From NCBI GenBank assembly GCA_964564305.1, contig CAZMAM010000013.1, positions 1-35,089 on the forward strand: 35,089 nt of DNA, read 5' to 3'. Both the position numbers and the translations under genes were made by a program. Shown here one piece after another: positions 6,555 to 14,823 of this stretch. The notes under the pieces were generated by a model. It saw nothing but the letters and a program-made list of their open reading frames with translations. It was not told the origin of the DNA and did no database searches. Each line of letters begins with the position of its first letter. Position 1 is the stretch's first letter. Origin of the DNA: RGIG1959 sp964564305. Its GTDB lineage: Bacteria > Bacillota > Clostridia > Oscillospirales > Acutalibacteraceae.

Positions 6555-7336
6555 GTACGATCATCCTCCCTGACTTTTTCATACGCTTCCCACGGCATAA
6601 CCGCTTTGCGCAGCACATGAACCGCCAGCATCAGCAGCAGACTGAGCACGACAATCACCAAAATAACCGCAAACATTTTATCGAAAGCATACGCTTTTCG
6701 CACTCGGGTCATATATACACCGAGGCCCAGCGATCCGCCCAGCCATTCGGAAATCACCGCACCGACCACCGCATAAGATGCGGAAACCTTAAGACCGGAA
6801 AAAAAGTGACTGAGAGACCCTGGCAACTCCAAATGGAAAAAAATCTGTACCCTTCCTGCCCCCATAGAACGCAGCAATTCCTCTGCCTCGCGGTCGGTAC
6901 TCGCATACCCTTCCAGAAGACTCACCGCCACCGGAAAGAAGGTCGTCAGCGCAACCAGAGTGATTTTCGGCGCCATATCAAACCCCATCCACAGCACCAA
7001 CAGCGGCGCAATCGCCACCGTGGGAACGGTCTGCGTAATCACTAAGAGCGGGTACAGCGCCCGATAGAGAATTTTAACCCGATGCATCAAAGTGGAAAGG
7101 ACAAAGGCCACCCCTACACCGATAAGCAATCCCCAGGCACTTTCCTGTAAAGTCACCGCGAGGTTTTGAAGCAGAATATGCCGATCCTGCACCAAAGCGC
7201 CGACGACGGAACCCGGCGAGGGAAGCAAGAAATCCGGAACCGCACCGGATGACGTTACGAGCCACCAGACGGCAACTATAATCGCCAGCGTCACCAGCGC
7301 CGGCAATTTACGCGTGATGCTTGGTAACTTTTTCAT
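6551..7336 (-). CDS. thiX: ABC transporter permease, thiamine pyrimidine precursor uptake
   Basis: A 261-residue inner-membrane subunit of the BPD_transp_1 family forming the channel of the importer. Hydrophobic segments begin at LVTLAIIVAVWWLV and recur through to the C-terminal VILVIVVLSLLLMLAVHVL. The EAA-like cytoplasmic loop that contacts the ATPase is visible around EGYASTDREAEELLRSMGAGRVQIFF. The ATG at 7336 overlaps the end of the YkoF-like gene by 29 bp. The ribosome site is weak, so translation is probably coupled to the upstream gene. Its C-terminal codons overlap the lipoprotein start. Assignment to thiamine transport comes from the adjacent lipoprotein and the riboswitch. Confidence 0.9.
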   Translation of the reverse strand: MKKLPSITRKLPALVTLAIIVAVWWLVTSSGAVPDFLLPSPGSVVGALVQDRHILLQNLAVTLQESAWGLLIGVGVAFVLSTLMHRVKILYRALYPLLVITQTVPTVAIAPLLVLWMGFDMAPKITLVALTTFFPVAVSLLEGYASTDREAEELLRSMGAGRVQIFFHLELPGSLSHFFSGLKVSASYAVVGAVISEWLGGSLGLGVYMTRVRKAYAFDKMFAVILVIVVLSLLLMLAVHVLRKAVMPWEAYEKVREDDRT

Positions 7337-7607
7337 CGATCGTCAATACACTGCCGTGCGGTTTGTAAACCAATTTCACATGAGCCGAAATTTTTTCGCT
7401 TCCCGCCTTTTCGGCGACCCGCATGCAATGTTCCAGAATATCGATGAGTTCATGCAAATTGTCGCCTTCAACCGAAGTTTCGGACGGGCCGACATAATAA
7501 TGCAACCCGGTTGAACGGATATAGGCGATCACCTCATCAACAATGCGAACCGCCTCGTAATCATCCGGACAGTTCGGTTCGATTTGAATGGCTATACTGG
7601 CTTTCAT
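7308..7607 (-). CDS. YkoF/MTH1187-type thiamine-binding domain protein
   Basis: A 99-residue cytosolic protein of the YkoF/MTH1187 (DUF77) fold, a ferredoxin-like domain that in YkoF binds thiamine or its pyrimidine part. It begins MKASIAIQIEP and has the typical YVGPSETSVEGDNLHELIDI stretch, where the family signature GPxxTxxEG appears as GPSETSVEG. It has one domain, whereas B. subtilis YkoF has two. The ATG at 7607 has AAAGGAGATG about 10 nt upstream; longer readings run through the riboswitch terminator and are rejected. It is the first gene of the TPP-controlled operon and overlaps the permease gene. A role in delivering or sensing the imported compound is inferred. Confidence 0.85.
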   Translation of the reverse strand: MKASIAIQIEPNCPDDYEAVRIVDEVIAYIRSTGLHYYVGPSETSVEGDNLHELIDILEHCMRVAEKAGSEKISAHVKLVYKPHGSVLTIDEKVTKHHA

Positions 7608-7636
7608 ACCGGCACATCTCCTTTTACAGAAATTAC

Positions 7637-7680
7637 AGAAAAACTCGCACCCGCCTTGGAAAATGCCAAAACGAATGCGA
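7637..7680 (-). terminator. Expression-platform terminator of the TPP riboswitch
   Basis: On the minus strand TCGCATTC (7680-7673) pairs with GGGTGCGA (7652-7645), including two G-U pairs. An inner TTGG/CCAA extends it, and GTTTTTC follows (7643-7638). It lies between the aptamer and the first ribosome site, as expected for transcriptional control. Confidence 0.7.
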
Positions 7681-7700
7681 ATTCTTGAACATGCTTTTTT

Positions 7701-7788
7701 CGCTTTCCCTACGCTGGCATTACCCAAACAGGTTCAAAGGGTCAAGGGCGCTTGCCCTACTCTCAGCCGGCTTTCCGGCTCCCCTCGC
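7701..7788 (-). promoter_or_regulatory. TPP riboswitch (THI element)
   Basis: The minus strand carries the conserved aptamer in order: GCGAGGGGAGCC, the P3 stem, GCTGAGAG, a variable stem, GACCC, TTTGAACCTG, TTTGGGTAATGCCAGCGTAGGGAAA. All core sequence blocks of the thiamine pyrophosphate aptamer are present. With the terminator at 7637-7680 it should switch the operon off when TPP is abundant. Confidence 0.97.
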
Positions 7789-7794
7789 ATTTTT

Positions 7795-7823
7795 ATTCTA
7801 TCATAACACCCAAAAAAAAGCAA
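7795..7823 (-). promoter_or_regulatory. Promoter of the thiamine operon
   Basis: On the minus strand, -35 TTGCTT (7823-7818, weak), 17-bp spacer, -10 TAGAAT (7800-7795). It would start transcription at about 7788, the first base of the aptamer, which supports the call despite the poor -35. Confidence 0.55.
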
Positions 7824-7902
7824 CCCCTCAACAAAAGCGAAAATCCGAAAAAATCACGAGGGGCGCTTTTTCATATATCACCGCGAACCCGCCGGAAAAC
7901 GG

Positions 7903-9021
7903 TTATCTGCCCGCGTCAGATTGCGTGCCTTGCGCCGCAAGAGCTTCAACATCCGCTCTGTGCTCAAACAGGACACAACCGCCGCTGTGTTCATGTGTCA
8001 GCATCAAATTTCCCCGCAAAGCGGTGAAAAGCGGAGAATCCAGTACCCGGCTAATCGAAGAATTTTTGACACTGCTGTCCGAATAAGGCGAAAAGGGACA
8101 CGGCTGGGCGTCTCCATCGGCGTTGATGTAGAAAAATCCGCGACCCGCCGCTAAGCATCCGCCGGAACTTTTCTCATCGCCGGGAAAAGAAAGAAAGACG
8201 ATATCGGGAAAAGCCTCCCGAATTTCACCCAAACGGTCTTGCAGATACGCGCGCCCCGTATCCCTTAAAGCCAGTCCTTCGCTGCCCTCTGCCACCGGAA
8301 CGTATTCCACATAAAAAACCGCTTTACAGCCGCTGTTTTGCAAATCGTCCAAAAAAGCGGTTTCCGTGACTTCGCGCAAATTATCGGCGGTCACCGTAAC
8401 GGATACGCCAAAAATTAAATGCTCGGCCGAAAGCCGCCGCATCGCGGCTTCCACACAGGAATAAATGCCCTCCCCACGCCGTTTGTCGGTGGTTTTTTGC
8501 TGCCCTTCTATGCTGAGAACCGGAAACAAATTTCGTTTTTGATCAAACAGTGCGACGGCGGAATCATCGAGCAGCGTGCCGTTGGTGAAAACAGGGAACA
8601 GAATATCCGGAAAATTACCCGCCGCATTGAGTACGTCCCGGCGCAAAAGCGGTTCCCCGCCCGCCAGCAAAATAAAAGTGATGCCCAATTCCCGCGCTTC
8701 GGCAAAAATACCGGTCCAGTCTTTTTCGGTCAGTTGGCTACCCGCTTCAGCATTCGAGCAAACGTCCCGACATTGGGCATAACAGCCCTTGCACCGTAGA
8801 TTGCAGGCATCGGTAATGCCGGCAATCAAAAAGGGCGGAATATGTTTTCCGTTCGCCTGAGCTTTGGCCCGCCTTTCGGATGCATCCCGGCTGGCAAGGG
8901 CAAACCGCGCCATAAACGCGCTTTCCTTCGGATCGCTCAGCGTTGCCCTAAGGGCTCTTTTTACAATGTTCGCGACCCCGCCAGACAAATACCGTCCGAG
9001 ATCGAAATCATGAGTTTCCAT
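7903..9021 (-). CDS. Radical SAM protein, substrate unknown, in peroxide-response operon
   Basis: A 372-residue radical SAM enzyme. The cluster motif is CNLRCKGC (CxxxCxxC) after an ITDA lead-in at about 70, and SAM-binding LAGGEPLLRRDVL follows. The C-terminal region has GGCLAAGRGFFYINADGDAQPCPFSPYS and later a GGC, the SPASM/Twitch-like layout of an extra cluster domain; few Cys are present, so one auxiliary cluster at most seems likely. The ATG at 9021 has AAAGAGGCAG upstream. It is the last gene of gpx-TSCPD-ohrR-rSAM, 24 nt behind ohrR. The family is related to MoaA/NirJ/SkfB-type enzymes; substrate cannot be read from sequence. No small peptide substrate was found next to it, which argues against a simple RiPP role. 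Confidence 0.85.
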   Translation of the reverse strand: METHDFDLGRYLSGGVANIVKRALRATLSDPKESAFMARFALASRDASERRAKAQANGKHIPPFLIAGITDACNLRCKGCYAQCRDVCSNAEAGSQLTEKDWTGIFAEARELGITFILLAGGEPLLRRDVLNAAGNFPDILFPVFTNGTLLDDSAVALFDQKRNLFPVLSIEGQQKTTDKRRGEGIYSCVEAAMRRLSAEHLIFGVSVTVTADNLREVTETAFLDDLQNSGCKAVFYVEYVPVAEGSEGLALRDTGRAYLQDRLGEIREAFPDIVFLSFPGDEKSSGGCLAAGRGFFYINADGDAQPCPFSPYSDSSVKNSSISRVLDSPLFTALRGNLMLTHEHSGGCVLFEHRADVEALAAQGTQSDAGR

Positions 9022-9045
9022 GGAATCTGCCTCTTTGCTATCATC

Positions 9046-9483
9046 TTATGGGGACAAATTTCCAATCACTTCATACAACAGGCGGTACAAATCCTGTGCT
9101 TTTTGCGGATCGAGCGCTACACAGGCGCCCAACCGTTCGGGAATCGCGACAGCTTTTTCTTTCAGCGCTTCACCGGCTTCTGTGACGCTGACAAGGACGT
9201 CCCGTTCATCCGACGCACAACGGCGCCGTTTGACATACCCTTTTTCCTCCAAGCGCTTGAGCAAAGGCGTTAAAGTGCTGGAATCCAAGAACAGGCGCTC
9301 GCCCACATCCTTGACCCGCATCTCGCCATGCTCCCAGAAAACCATCATGGTGATGTACTGCGTGTAAGTGAGATTCAATTCGTCCAAATACGGTTTATAG
9401 GTTTTGACAATGGCCCTAGCACAGGCGTACAGGGGAAAACAAAGCTGATTTTCGAGTTTCAGTGCGTCATACCGCCCTGCCAT
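9046..9483 (-). CDS. ohrR: OhrR-type MarR family organic-peroxide sensor
   Basis: A 145-residue winged-helix repressor. The N-terminus MAGRYDALKLENQLCFPLYA places the redox Cys at residue 15, and Tyr29 and Tyr40 stand exactly where B. subtilis OhrR has the two tyrosines that contact this Cys. The wing and recognition helix region reads DSSTLTPLLKRLEEKGYVKRRRCASDERDV, typical MarR. Known role of the family: repression is relieved when Cys15 is oxidised by organic hydroperoxide. The ATG at 9483 has AAAAAGGAAG upstream; a longer frame overlapping the TSCPD gene is not needed. Its operon starts with a glutathione peroxidase, and a palindrome between that promoter and its ribosome site (10341-10368) is a likely operator, suggesting autoregulation. 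Only one further Cys is present, so it is probably of the single-Cys subclass. Confidence 0.9.
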   Translation of the reverse strand: MAGRYDALKLENQLCFPLYACARAIVKTYKPYLDELNLTYTQYITMMVFWEHGEMRVKDVGERLFLDSSTLTPLLKRLEEKGYVKRRRCASDERDVLVSVTEAGEALKEKAVAIPERLGACVALDPQKAQDLYRLLYEVIGNLSP

Positions 9484-9514
9484 GTTTGCTGCTTCCTTTT
9501 TGTACGGTTCCCGA

Positions 9515-9787
9515 TTATGCGGGAGTAGCCCTGTTTTCCGCCTGATATGCCGCGCGGACGGCCCTGGCCAGTTGATCGGCACAGGAAGTTTGCCTGCGCC
9601 CGCATTGAACGCCGGAGAGCTTTTCGGCAATTTGCTCCACAGTCCATCCTTCAATCAGAATGGGAATGGCCTTTAAATTTCCGTTGCATCCGCCCGTAAA
9701 ACGAACGTTGTGCACCACATCTCCGTCCAAATCCAGACTGATGAGCTGTGAACAGGTATTTTCGGTTTTGTAATCGTAGTGAAACAT
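9515..9787 (-). CDS. TSCPD domain protein
   Basis: A 90-residue cytosolic protein of the stand-alone TSCPD family (TIGR03905-like). Four Cys define it: NTCSQLISLDLDGDVV, then FTGGCNGNLKAIPILIEG, then GVQCGRRQTSCADQLARAV. The same domain is found at the C-terminus of some vitamin B12-dependent ribonucleotide reductases, where it is thought to bind metal; function of the free form is unknown. The ATG overlaps the TGA of the upstream glutathione peroxidase gene by one base (TGATG), so the two are translationally coupled. Location in an OhrR operon hints at a link to thiol or redox stress, which is inference. Confidence 0.85.
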   Translation of the reverse strand: MFHYDYKTENTCSQLISLDLDGDVVHNVRFTGGCNGNLKAIPILIEGWTVEQIAEKLSGVQCGRRQTSCADQLARAVRAAYQAENRATPA

Positions 9788-10326
9788 CAGAGTACCTCCT
9801 CAACTTTTGCTTTTACTTTATCCAGAGAATCGGTCGGTTCAAAACGGGCGACGATCTCGCCGTTGCGATCAATGAGAAACTTGGTGAAGTTCCATTTGAT
9901 ATTGCCGTTATTTTTATAATCTTTGTCTGCCTTTTTGACTACCCCCTTAAGGATAAGCCCCATCGGTCCGCTGAATCCGCCAAATGTAGTGTTGGCCGTG
10001 AGGTATTGATACAGCGGAATGGCGTTTTCGCCGTTTACCTCGATTTTGGCAAACTGCGGGAAAGTAATCCCATACCGTCCGGTGCAAAAGCTGTGAATTT
10101 CCTCATCGCTGCCCGGTGCCTGCTCGGCGAATTGATTGCAGGGAAAATCCAAAATTTCCAACCCGTCTTTCTGATGCAGCTCATACAAATCCTGAAGATC
10201 TTCATATTGCGGCGTAAATCCGCAGCCGGTAGCGGTATTGACAATCAGCAGAACCTTCCCCTTGTATTCGGAAAGGGAAACATCGGCGCCTTCCTGTGTC
10301 TTGACCGTAAAATCGTAAATGGCCAT
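9787..10326 (-). CDS. Glutathione peroxidase family protein (thiol peroxidase)
   Basis: A 179-residue thioredoxin-fold peroxidase that reduces hydroperoxides. The peroxidatic Cys35 sits in NTATGCGFTPQY (Cys replaces selenocysteine). The other catalytic residues are visible in FPCNQFAEQAPGS (Gln) and IKWNFTKFLID (Trp, Asn). Additional Cys in FPCNQF and HSFCTG could serve as resolving residues; such bacterial enzymes usually use thioredoxin rather than glutathione. Start ATG 10326 follows GGGAGG; upstream frame extensions run through the promoter and are rejected. It is the first gene of the operon, with a consensus promoter (10384-10413) and a probable OhrR operator in the leader. Length is normal for the family. 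Confidence 0.92.
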   Translation of the reverse strand: MAIYDFTVKTQEGADVSLSEYKGKVLLIVNTATGCGFTPQYEDLQDLYELHQKDGLEILDFPCNQFAEQAPGSDEEIHSFCTGRYGITFPQFAKIEVNGENAIPLYQYLTANTTFGGFSGPMGLILKGVVKKADKDYKNNGNIKWNFTKFLIDRNGEIVARFEPTDSLDKVKAKVEEVL

Positions 10327-10340
10327 GAAAACGAACCTCC

Positions 10341-10368
10341 CAATAATTATTGCAAGATTTAATCTCGC
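10341..10368. promoter_or_regulatory. Candidate OhrR operator in the gpx leader
   Basis: Two overlapping inverted repeats lie between the -10 box and the ribosome site: the perfect CAATAATTATTG (10341-10352) and GCAAGATT-T-AATCTCGC (10352-10368, one mismatch). OhrR/MarR repressors bind AT-rich palindromes of this size just downstream of promoters. Binding here is inferred from position and the OhrR gene in the same operon. Confidence 0.5.
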
Positions 10369-10383
10369 GCTATTGATAAGAGT

Positions 10384-10413
10384 ATTATATCCGCTGGCCC
10401 GGGATTTTGTCAA
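10384..10413 (-). promoter_or_regulatory. Promoter of the gpx-TSCPD-ohrR-rSAM operon
   Basis: On the minus strand, perfect TTGACA (10413-10408), 18-bp spacer and perfect TATAAT (10389-10384). Such a strong promoter fits a gene kept off by a repressor. Between it and the tuf terminator (10414-10572) nothing else was seen. Confidence 0.85.
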
Positions 10414-10572
10414 GAGCAGCACCGGCAAATTCACAAAAAATTTGCTTTTTTGTTTTGAGTCAAGCCATCCCAAACAAGCAATATTTCCGACAATAACCGA
10501 AAAAACTGCCCTGCTTAAAACAGCGCCGACAATGCACATGAAAAAAACGAATATCCCATAAAAACCCGGTAT

Positions 10573-10608
10573 AGAAAAGGTCGCCGAAAAGGAATATCCT
10601 CTTCGGCG
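10573..10608 (-). terminator. tuf terminator
   Basis: On the minus strand CGCCGAA (10608-10602) pairs with TTCGGCG (10588-10582), an inner GAGGA/TTCCT extends the stem, and CCTTTTC follows. It lies about 60 nt after the tuf stop. Confidence 0.75.
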
Positions 10609-10665
10609 GCCGATGAAAAACAAATTTTCATAAGGCTTACGGATTTGCCCGGATAAACGCAACGG

Positions 10666-11868
10666 TTATCCGTTAATTTTTGTCACCACTCCGGAACCGA
10701 CGGTACGTCCGCCCTCCCGAATAGCGAAACGCAAACCCTCTTCGATAGCGATTGGAGTAATCAGTTCCACGTCCATTTCGACATTATCGCCGGGCATACA
10801 CATTTCGGTGCCTTCCGGCAAAGTGATCACGCCGGTGACATCGGTGGTACGGAAATAGAACTGAGGACGGTAGTTGTTGAAAAACGGGGTGTGCCGCCCA
10901 CCTTCTTCCTTGGACAAGACATAAACCTGACCGTGGAATTTGGTGTGCGGGTTGATGGATCCGGGTTTGCACAGCACTTGACCGCGTTCAATTTCGTTGC
11001 GCTGTACGCCGCGAAGCAGGGCGCCGATGTTGTCTCCAGCTTCCGCGTAATCGAGCAGTTTGCGGAACATTTCAATTCCGGTAACTACAGTCTTGCGGCG
11101 CTCTTCCGTAAGGCCGATAATTTCCACTTCTTCGGACATCTTTAACTGCCCGCGCTCCACACGGCCGGTCGCCACAGTGCCGCGCCCGGTGATGGTGAAC
11201 ACGTCTTCAACCGGCATCAGGAAGGGCAGATTGGTGGTGCGTTCCGGAGTAGGAATGTAGTTGTCTACCGCATCCATCAGTTCCCAGATGCACTTGTATT
11301 CCGGCGCATCCGGATCGGTGGAGGTGGATTCGAGAACCTGCAGCGCGGAACCTTTGATGATGGGGGTATCGTCGCCGGGGAAATCGTACTCGTTGAGCAT
11401 GTCGCGAACTTCCATTTCCACCAGTTCAAGCAGTTCATCGTCGTCCACTTGATCGCACTTGTTCAAAAAGACCACAATGTAGGGCACACCGACCTGACGG
11501 GAGAGCAGGATATGCTCGCGGGTCTGAGGCATCGGGCCGTCTGCCGCAGACACCACCAGGATAGCTCCGTCCATCTGCGCCGCGCCGGTAATCATGTTCT
11601 TCACATAATCCGCATGTCCGGGGCAGTCCACATGGGCATAGTGGCGATGTTCCGTTTGATACTCCACATGAGCGGTATTGATGGTGATGCCGCGCGCGCG
11701 CTCTTCAGGAGCCTTGTCGATATTCGCGTAATCCACATACTCGGCTTCGCCCTTCATGTTCAGCACCTTGGTAATCGCAGCAGTCAGCGTTGTTTTGCCG
11801 TGATCCACATGGCCGATGGTGCCGATGTTCACATGAGGTTTTGTCCGTTCAAATTTTTCCTTTGCCAT
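10666..11868 (-). CDS. tuf: Translation elongation factor Tu
   Basis: A 400-residue GTPase that delivers aminoacyl-tRNA to the ribosome. The G-motifs are intact: GHVDHGKTTL (G1), the RGITI switch 1, DCPGHADYVKNM (G3), NKCDQVDD (NKxD, G4) and GSAL (G5). Domains 2 and 3 follow with normal spacing, ending in TVGSGVVTKI. Length and sequence are typical of Clostridia. The ATG has AAAGGAGGAAC upstream. It follows fusA at 215 nt but has its own promoter (11940-11968) and a terminator, so it is transcribed both with and separately from the str genes. Confidence 0.98.
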   Translation of the reverse strand: MAKEKFERTKPHVNIGTIGHVDHGKTTLTAAITKVLNMKGEAEYVDYANIDKAPEERARGITINTAHVEYQTEHRHYAHVDCPGHADYVKNMITGAAQMDGAILVVSAADGPMPQTREHILLSRQVGVPYIVVFLNKCDQVDDDELLELVEMEVRDMLNEYDFPGDDTPIIKGSALQVLESTSTDPDAPEYKCIWELMDAVDNYIPTPERTTNLPFLMPVEDVFTITGRGTVATGRVERGQLKMSEEVEIIGLTEERRKTVVTGIEMFRKLLDYAEAGDNIGALLRGVQRNEIERGQVLCKPGSINPHTKFHGQVYVLSKEEGGRHTPFFNNYRPQFYFRTTDVTGVITLPEGTEMCMPGDNVEMDVELITPIAIEEGLRFAIREGGRTVGSGVVTKING

Positions 11869-11939
11869 AAAAGATAGTTCCTCCTTTATATTGACTGAAT
11901 CGCAGTCCCGTTTATCCGCAGTATTTTCGAACTGCCCCT

Positions 11940-11968
11940 ATTTTAACAATTCCGGGCGTTAATTGCAA
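11940..11968 (-). promoter_or_regulatory. tuf promoter
   Basis: On the minus strand, TTGCAA (11968-11963), 17-bp spacer, TAAAAT (11945-11940); predicted start about 11933, giving a 65-nt leader. A separate tuf promoter is common in Firmicutes. Confidence 0.75.
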
Positions 11969-12083
11969 GGGTTTTTGCAAAAAAAGTGATTTAGCCGCCC
12001 CGGCATCTATCCCAAGCCAAAGCCGCTGGGCACTTCACCCGAAGCTGTGGTAACGCCGACGAATTTCGGCTTAAAAAGGCGTA

Positions 12084-14183
12084 TTATTCGTCCCTCTTGG
12101 TACGCTGAGCGATAATCGCCTCGGAAACGCTCTTGGGCAGTTCCGCATAATGACTGGGTTCCATGCTGTACTGTCCGCGCCCCTGAGTACGGGAACGCAA
12201 ATCGGTTGAATACCCGAACATCTCGGACAGAGGTACCATGGCCATGATCTGCTCCGCTCCGGCGGTGGCTTCCATACCCTGAATCATGCCGCGCCGCGAA
12301 TTGAGATCGCCGATGACATCGCCCATATATTCTTCCGGGACGATGACAACGACTTTCATTATCGGTTCGAGCAAAACCGGATCCGCTTTGCGCATGGCCT
12401 CCTTAAACGCCATGGAACCGGCAATCTTAAAGGCCATTTCCGAAGAGTCCACTTCGTGATACGATCCGTCGTAGAGCTCTACGATGACGTCCACCACGTT
12501 ATATCCCGCCAGCACGCCGGCCTGCATGGCGCCCTGGATGCCCTGATCCACCGCGGGAATATATTCCTTGGGTATCGCGCCGCCGACCACGGAATTGATA
12601 AATTCATAACCCTTTCCGCTTTCATTGGGGCGCACACGGATTTTTACATGGCCGTACTGACCTTTACCGCCGGACTGCCTGGCATACTTGTGATCCACAT
12701 CCGCGGATTTCCGAATGGTTTCTTTATAAGCCACCTGAGGCGCACCGACATTGGCCTCCACCTTGAACTCACGCAACAGGCGGTCTACAATGATTTCCAA
12801 ATGCAATTCGCCCATTCCGGCAATAATGGTCTGCCCGGTTTCCTCATCGGTATAAGTTTTGAAAGTGGGATCTTCTTCCGCCAATTTGCTTAAGGCGATG
12901 CCCATTTTTTCCTGGCCGGCCTTGGTTTTCGGTTCGATGGCCACACGGATAACCGGCTCGGGAAATTCCATGGATTCCAATATCACCGGATGCTTTTCGT
13001 CGCAGAGCGTGTCGCCGGTAGTTGTGTTCTTCAGGCCTATCGCGGCGGCGATATCGCCCGCGTAAACCGTGTCGATATCCTTGCGCTCATTGGAGTGCAT
13101 CTGCACAATGCGGCCCAGACGCTCGTTCGTGTCTTTGTTCGCGTTGTATACCGTGGAACCCGCCTGAACCGTCCCGGAATAAACCCTAAAGAAGCACAGC
13201 TTTCCCACAAAGGGGTCGGTCGCGATTTTAAAAGCCAGCGCCGCAAACGGTTCATCATCAGAAGAATGCCGCTGCACCTCTTCCTCTGTGCGGGGATCGA
13301 TTCCTTTGATGGAAGGGACATCGGTCGGCGCGGGCATATACGCAACGATTGCATCCAAAAGCTTTTGCACGCCCTTATTGCGGTAAGAAGTTCCGCAGAG
13401 AACCGGCACCATTTTGTTGGCAATTGTCGCCTTGCGGATAACCGCCTGAAGTTCGTCCACGGTGATTTCTTCCCCGGCGAAGTATTTCTCCATCAGATCG
13501 TCGTCCTGCTCCGCCGCCGCTTCAATCAGCGCTTCCCGGTATTCTTTGGCCTTTTCCAGCATATCGTCGGGAATTTCTTCCACACGCATATCCTTACCGA
13601 GATCGTCGTAGTAGACATCCGCTTTCATTTCCACCAAATCGACGATGCCGCGAAAAGTGTCTTCCGCGCCAATCGGCAACTGAACGGGCACAGCATTGCA
13701 CTTTAAGCGGTCTTTCATCATATCGACGACATGATAAAAATCCGCGCCCATAATATCCATTTTGTTGACATACGCCATGCGGGGAACATGATAATTGTCC
13801 GCCTGCCGCCAAACCGTTTCGGATTGCGGCTCCACGCCTCCCTTGGCGCACAGCACCGTCACCGAACCGTCCAGTACACGGAGAGAGCGCTCCACCTCAG
13901 CGGTAAAATCCACGTGTCCCGGCGTATCGATGATGTTGATGCGGTTGTTCCTTCCCTGTCTGTCCTTCCAAAAGCAGGTGGTTGCGGCCGAGGTAATCGT
14001 AATGCCTCTTTCCTGCTCCTGATCCATCCAGTCCATGGTCGCCGCTCCGTCATGCACCTCGCCGATTTTGTAATTGATGCCGGTGTAAAACAGAATGCGC
14101 TCGGTCGTCGTGGTTTTCCCCGCGTCGATGTGCGCCATGATACCGATGTTTCTGGTCAGTTCCAGGGGTACCTGTCGTGCCAT
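12084..14183 (-). CDS. fusA: Translation elongation factor G
   Basis: A 699-residue GTPase that moves tRNA and mRNA through the ribosome after peptide bond formation. G-motifs: AHIDAGKTTTTER (G1), RGITITSA (switch 1), IIDTPGHVDFTAEVERSLRVLDG (G3) and NKMDIMGADF (G4). Domain II starts near PFAALAFKIATDPFVGKLCFFRVYSG, and domains III-V follow with GMGELHLEI and the C-terminal GRGQYSMEPSHYAELP. Length is normal. The ATG at 14183 is chosen because TTAGGAGGAAG lies just upstream; a longer frame runs back into rpsG. Only 16 nt separate it from rpsG, so it belongs to the str operon. Confidence 0.98.
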   Translation of the reverse strand: MARQVPLELTRNIGIMAHIDAGKTTTTERILFYTGINYKIGEVHDGAATMDWMDQEQERGITITSAATTCFWKDRQGRNNRINIIDTPGHVDFTAEVERSLRVLDGSVTVLCAKGGVEPQSETVWRQADNYHVPRMAYVNKMDIMGADFYHVVDMMKDRLKCNAVPVQLPIGAEDTFRGIVDLVEMKADVYYDDLGKDMRVEEIPDDMLEKAKEYREALIEAAAEQDDDLMEKYFAGEEITVDELQAVIRKATIANKMVPVLCGTSYRNKGVQKLLDAIVAYMPAPTDVPSIKGIDPRTEEEVQRHSSDDEPFAALAFKIATDPFVGKLCFFRVYSGTVQAGSTVYNANKDTNERLGRIVQMHSNERKDIDTVYAGDIAAAIGLKNTTTGDTLCDEKHPVILESMEFPEPVIRVAIEPKTKAGQEKMGIALSKLAEEDPTFKTYTDEETGQTIIAGMGELHLEIIVDRLLREFKVEANVGAPQVAYKETIRKSADVDHKYARQSGGKGQYGHVKIRVRPNESGKGYEFINSVVGGAIPKEYIPAVDQGIQGAMQAGVLAGYNVVDVIVELYDGSYHEVDSSEMAFKIAGSMAFKEAMRKADPVLLEPIMKVVVIVPEEYMGDVIGDLNSRRGMIQGMEATAGAEQIMAMVPLSEMFGYSTDLRSRTQGRGQYSMEPSHYAELPKSVSEAIIAQRTKRDE

Positions 14184-14199
14184 TGTCTTCCTCCTAAGT

Positions 14200-14670
14200 T
14201 TACCATCTGAAATGCGCAAACGCGCGATTGGCTTCCGCCATCTTATGTGTATCTTCCCGCTTCTTGGCGGCGCCTCCGTTACCCTGCACGGCGTCCATAA
14301 TTTCGTTGGCAAGGCGCTCTTTCATCGTGCGTTCCGAACGGTTGCGCGCGTAAGCGGTCAGCCACCGCAAGCCCAGCGTCTGACGTCGCTCGGGCCGTAC
14401 CTCGATAGGCACCTGATAGGTAGCGCCGCCGACCCTGCGCGCTTTCACTTCTAACAGGGGCATGACATTCTCCATGCACTGTTCAAAAACCTCCAGCGGG
14501 TCTTTTCCCGTTTTGTCCCGGATAATGTCAAAGGCGCCATAGACAATCTTCTGGGCTACCCCGCGCTTGCCGTTCAGCATGACATTGTTTATCAGCCTGG
14601 TCACCAGTTTGGAATTGTAAAGCGGATCGGGCAAAACATCGCGTTTTGCGATTGAACCTCTTCTCGGCAC
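14200..14670 (-). CDS. rpsG: 30S ribosomal protein S7
   Basis: A 156-residue 16S rRNA-binding protein that nucleates assembly of the 30S head. It starts MPRRGSIAKRDVLPDP and contains the conserved YNSKLVTRLINNVMLNGKR, GGATYQVPIEVRPERR and AHFRW ends. The initiation codon is GTG at 14670, with AAGGAGGG 8 nt before it. Reading from an upstream ATG would add 28 residues unlike S7. It is preceded by a 153-nt spacer after rpsL that contains a small GCTGA-GAG-TCAGC hairpin but no gene, and followed closely by fusA. Confidence 0.97.
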   Translation of the reverse strand: MPRRGSIAKRDVLPDPLYNSKLVTRLINNVMLNGKRGVAQKIVYGAFDIIRDKTGKDPLEVFEQCMENVMPLLEVKARRVGGATYQVPIEVRPERRQTLGLRWLTAYARNRSERTMKERLANEIMDAVQGNGGAAKKREDTHKMAEANRAFAHFRW

Positions 14671-14823
14671 TTTACTTCCCTCCTTCATAAAAATGAATTC
14701 ATCGGTACTCGAAAGTGACATACTCCCGTTGGCCGAGACAGAGACATATATCATAATGCCGCTGACTCTCAGCCGCTATAAAAGAATATCTCTTCAGAGT
14801 GTGTGGGAAAAGCGTTGCGCTTC

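Noticed and set aside
7903..9021. RiPP maturase role for the radical SAM enzyme in the OhrR operon
   Set aside because: No RRE gene or short Cys-rich ORF lies next to it; context points to redox stress instead.
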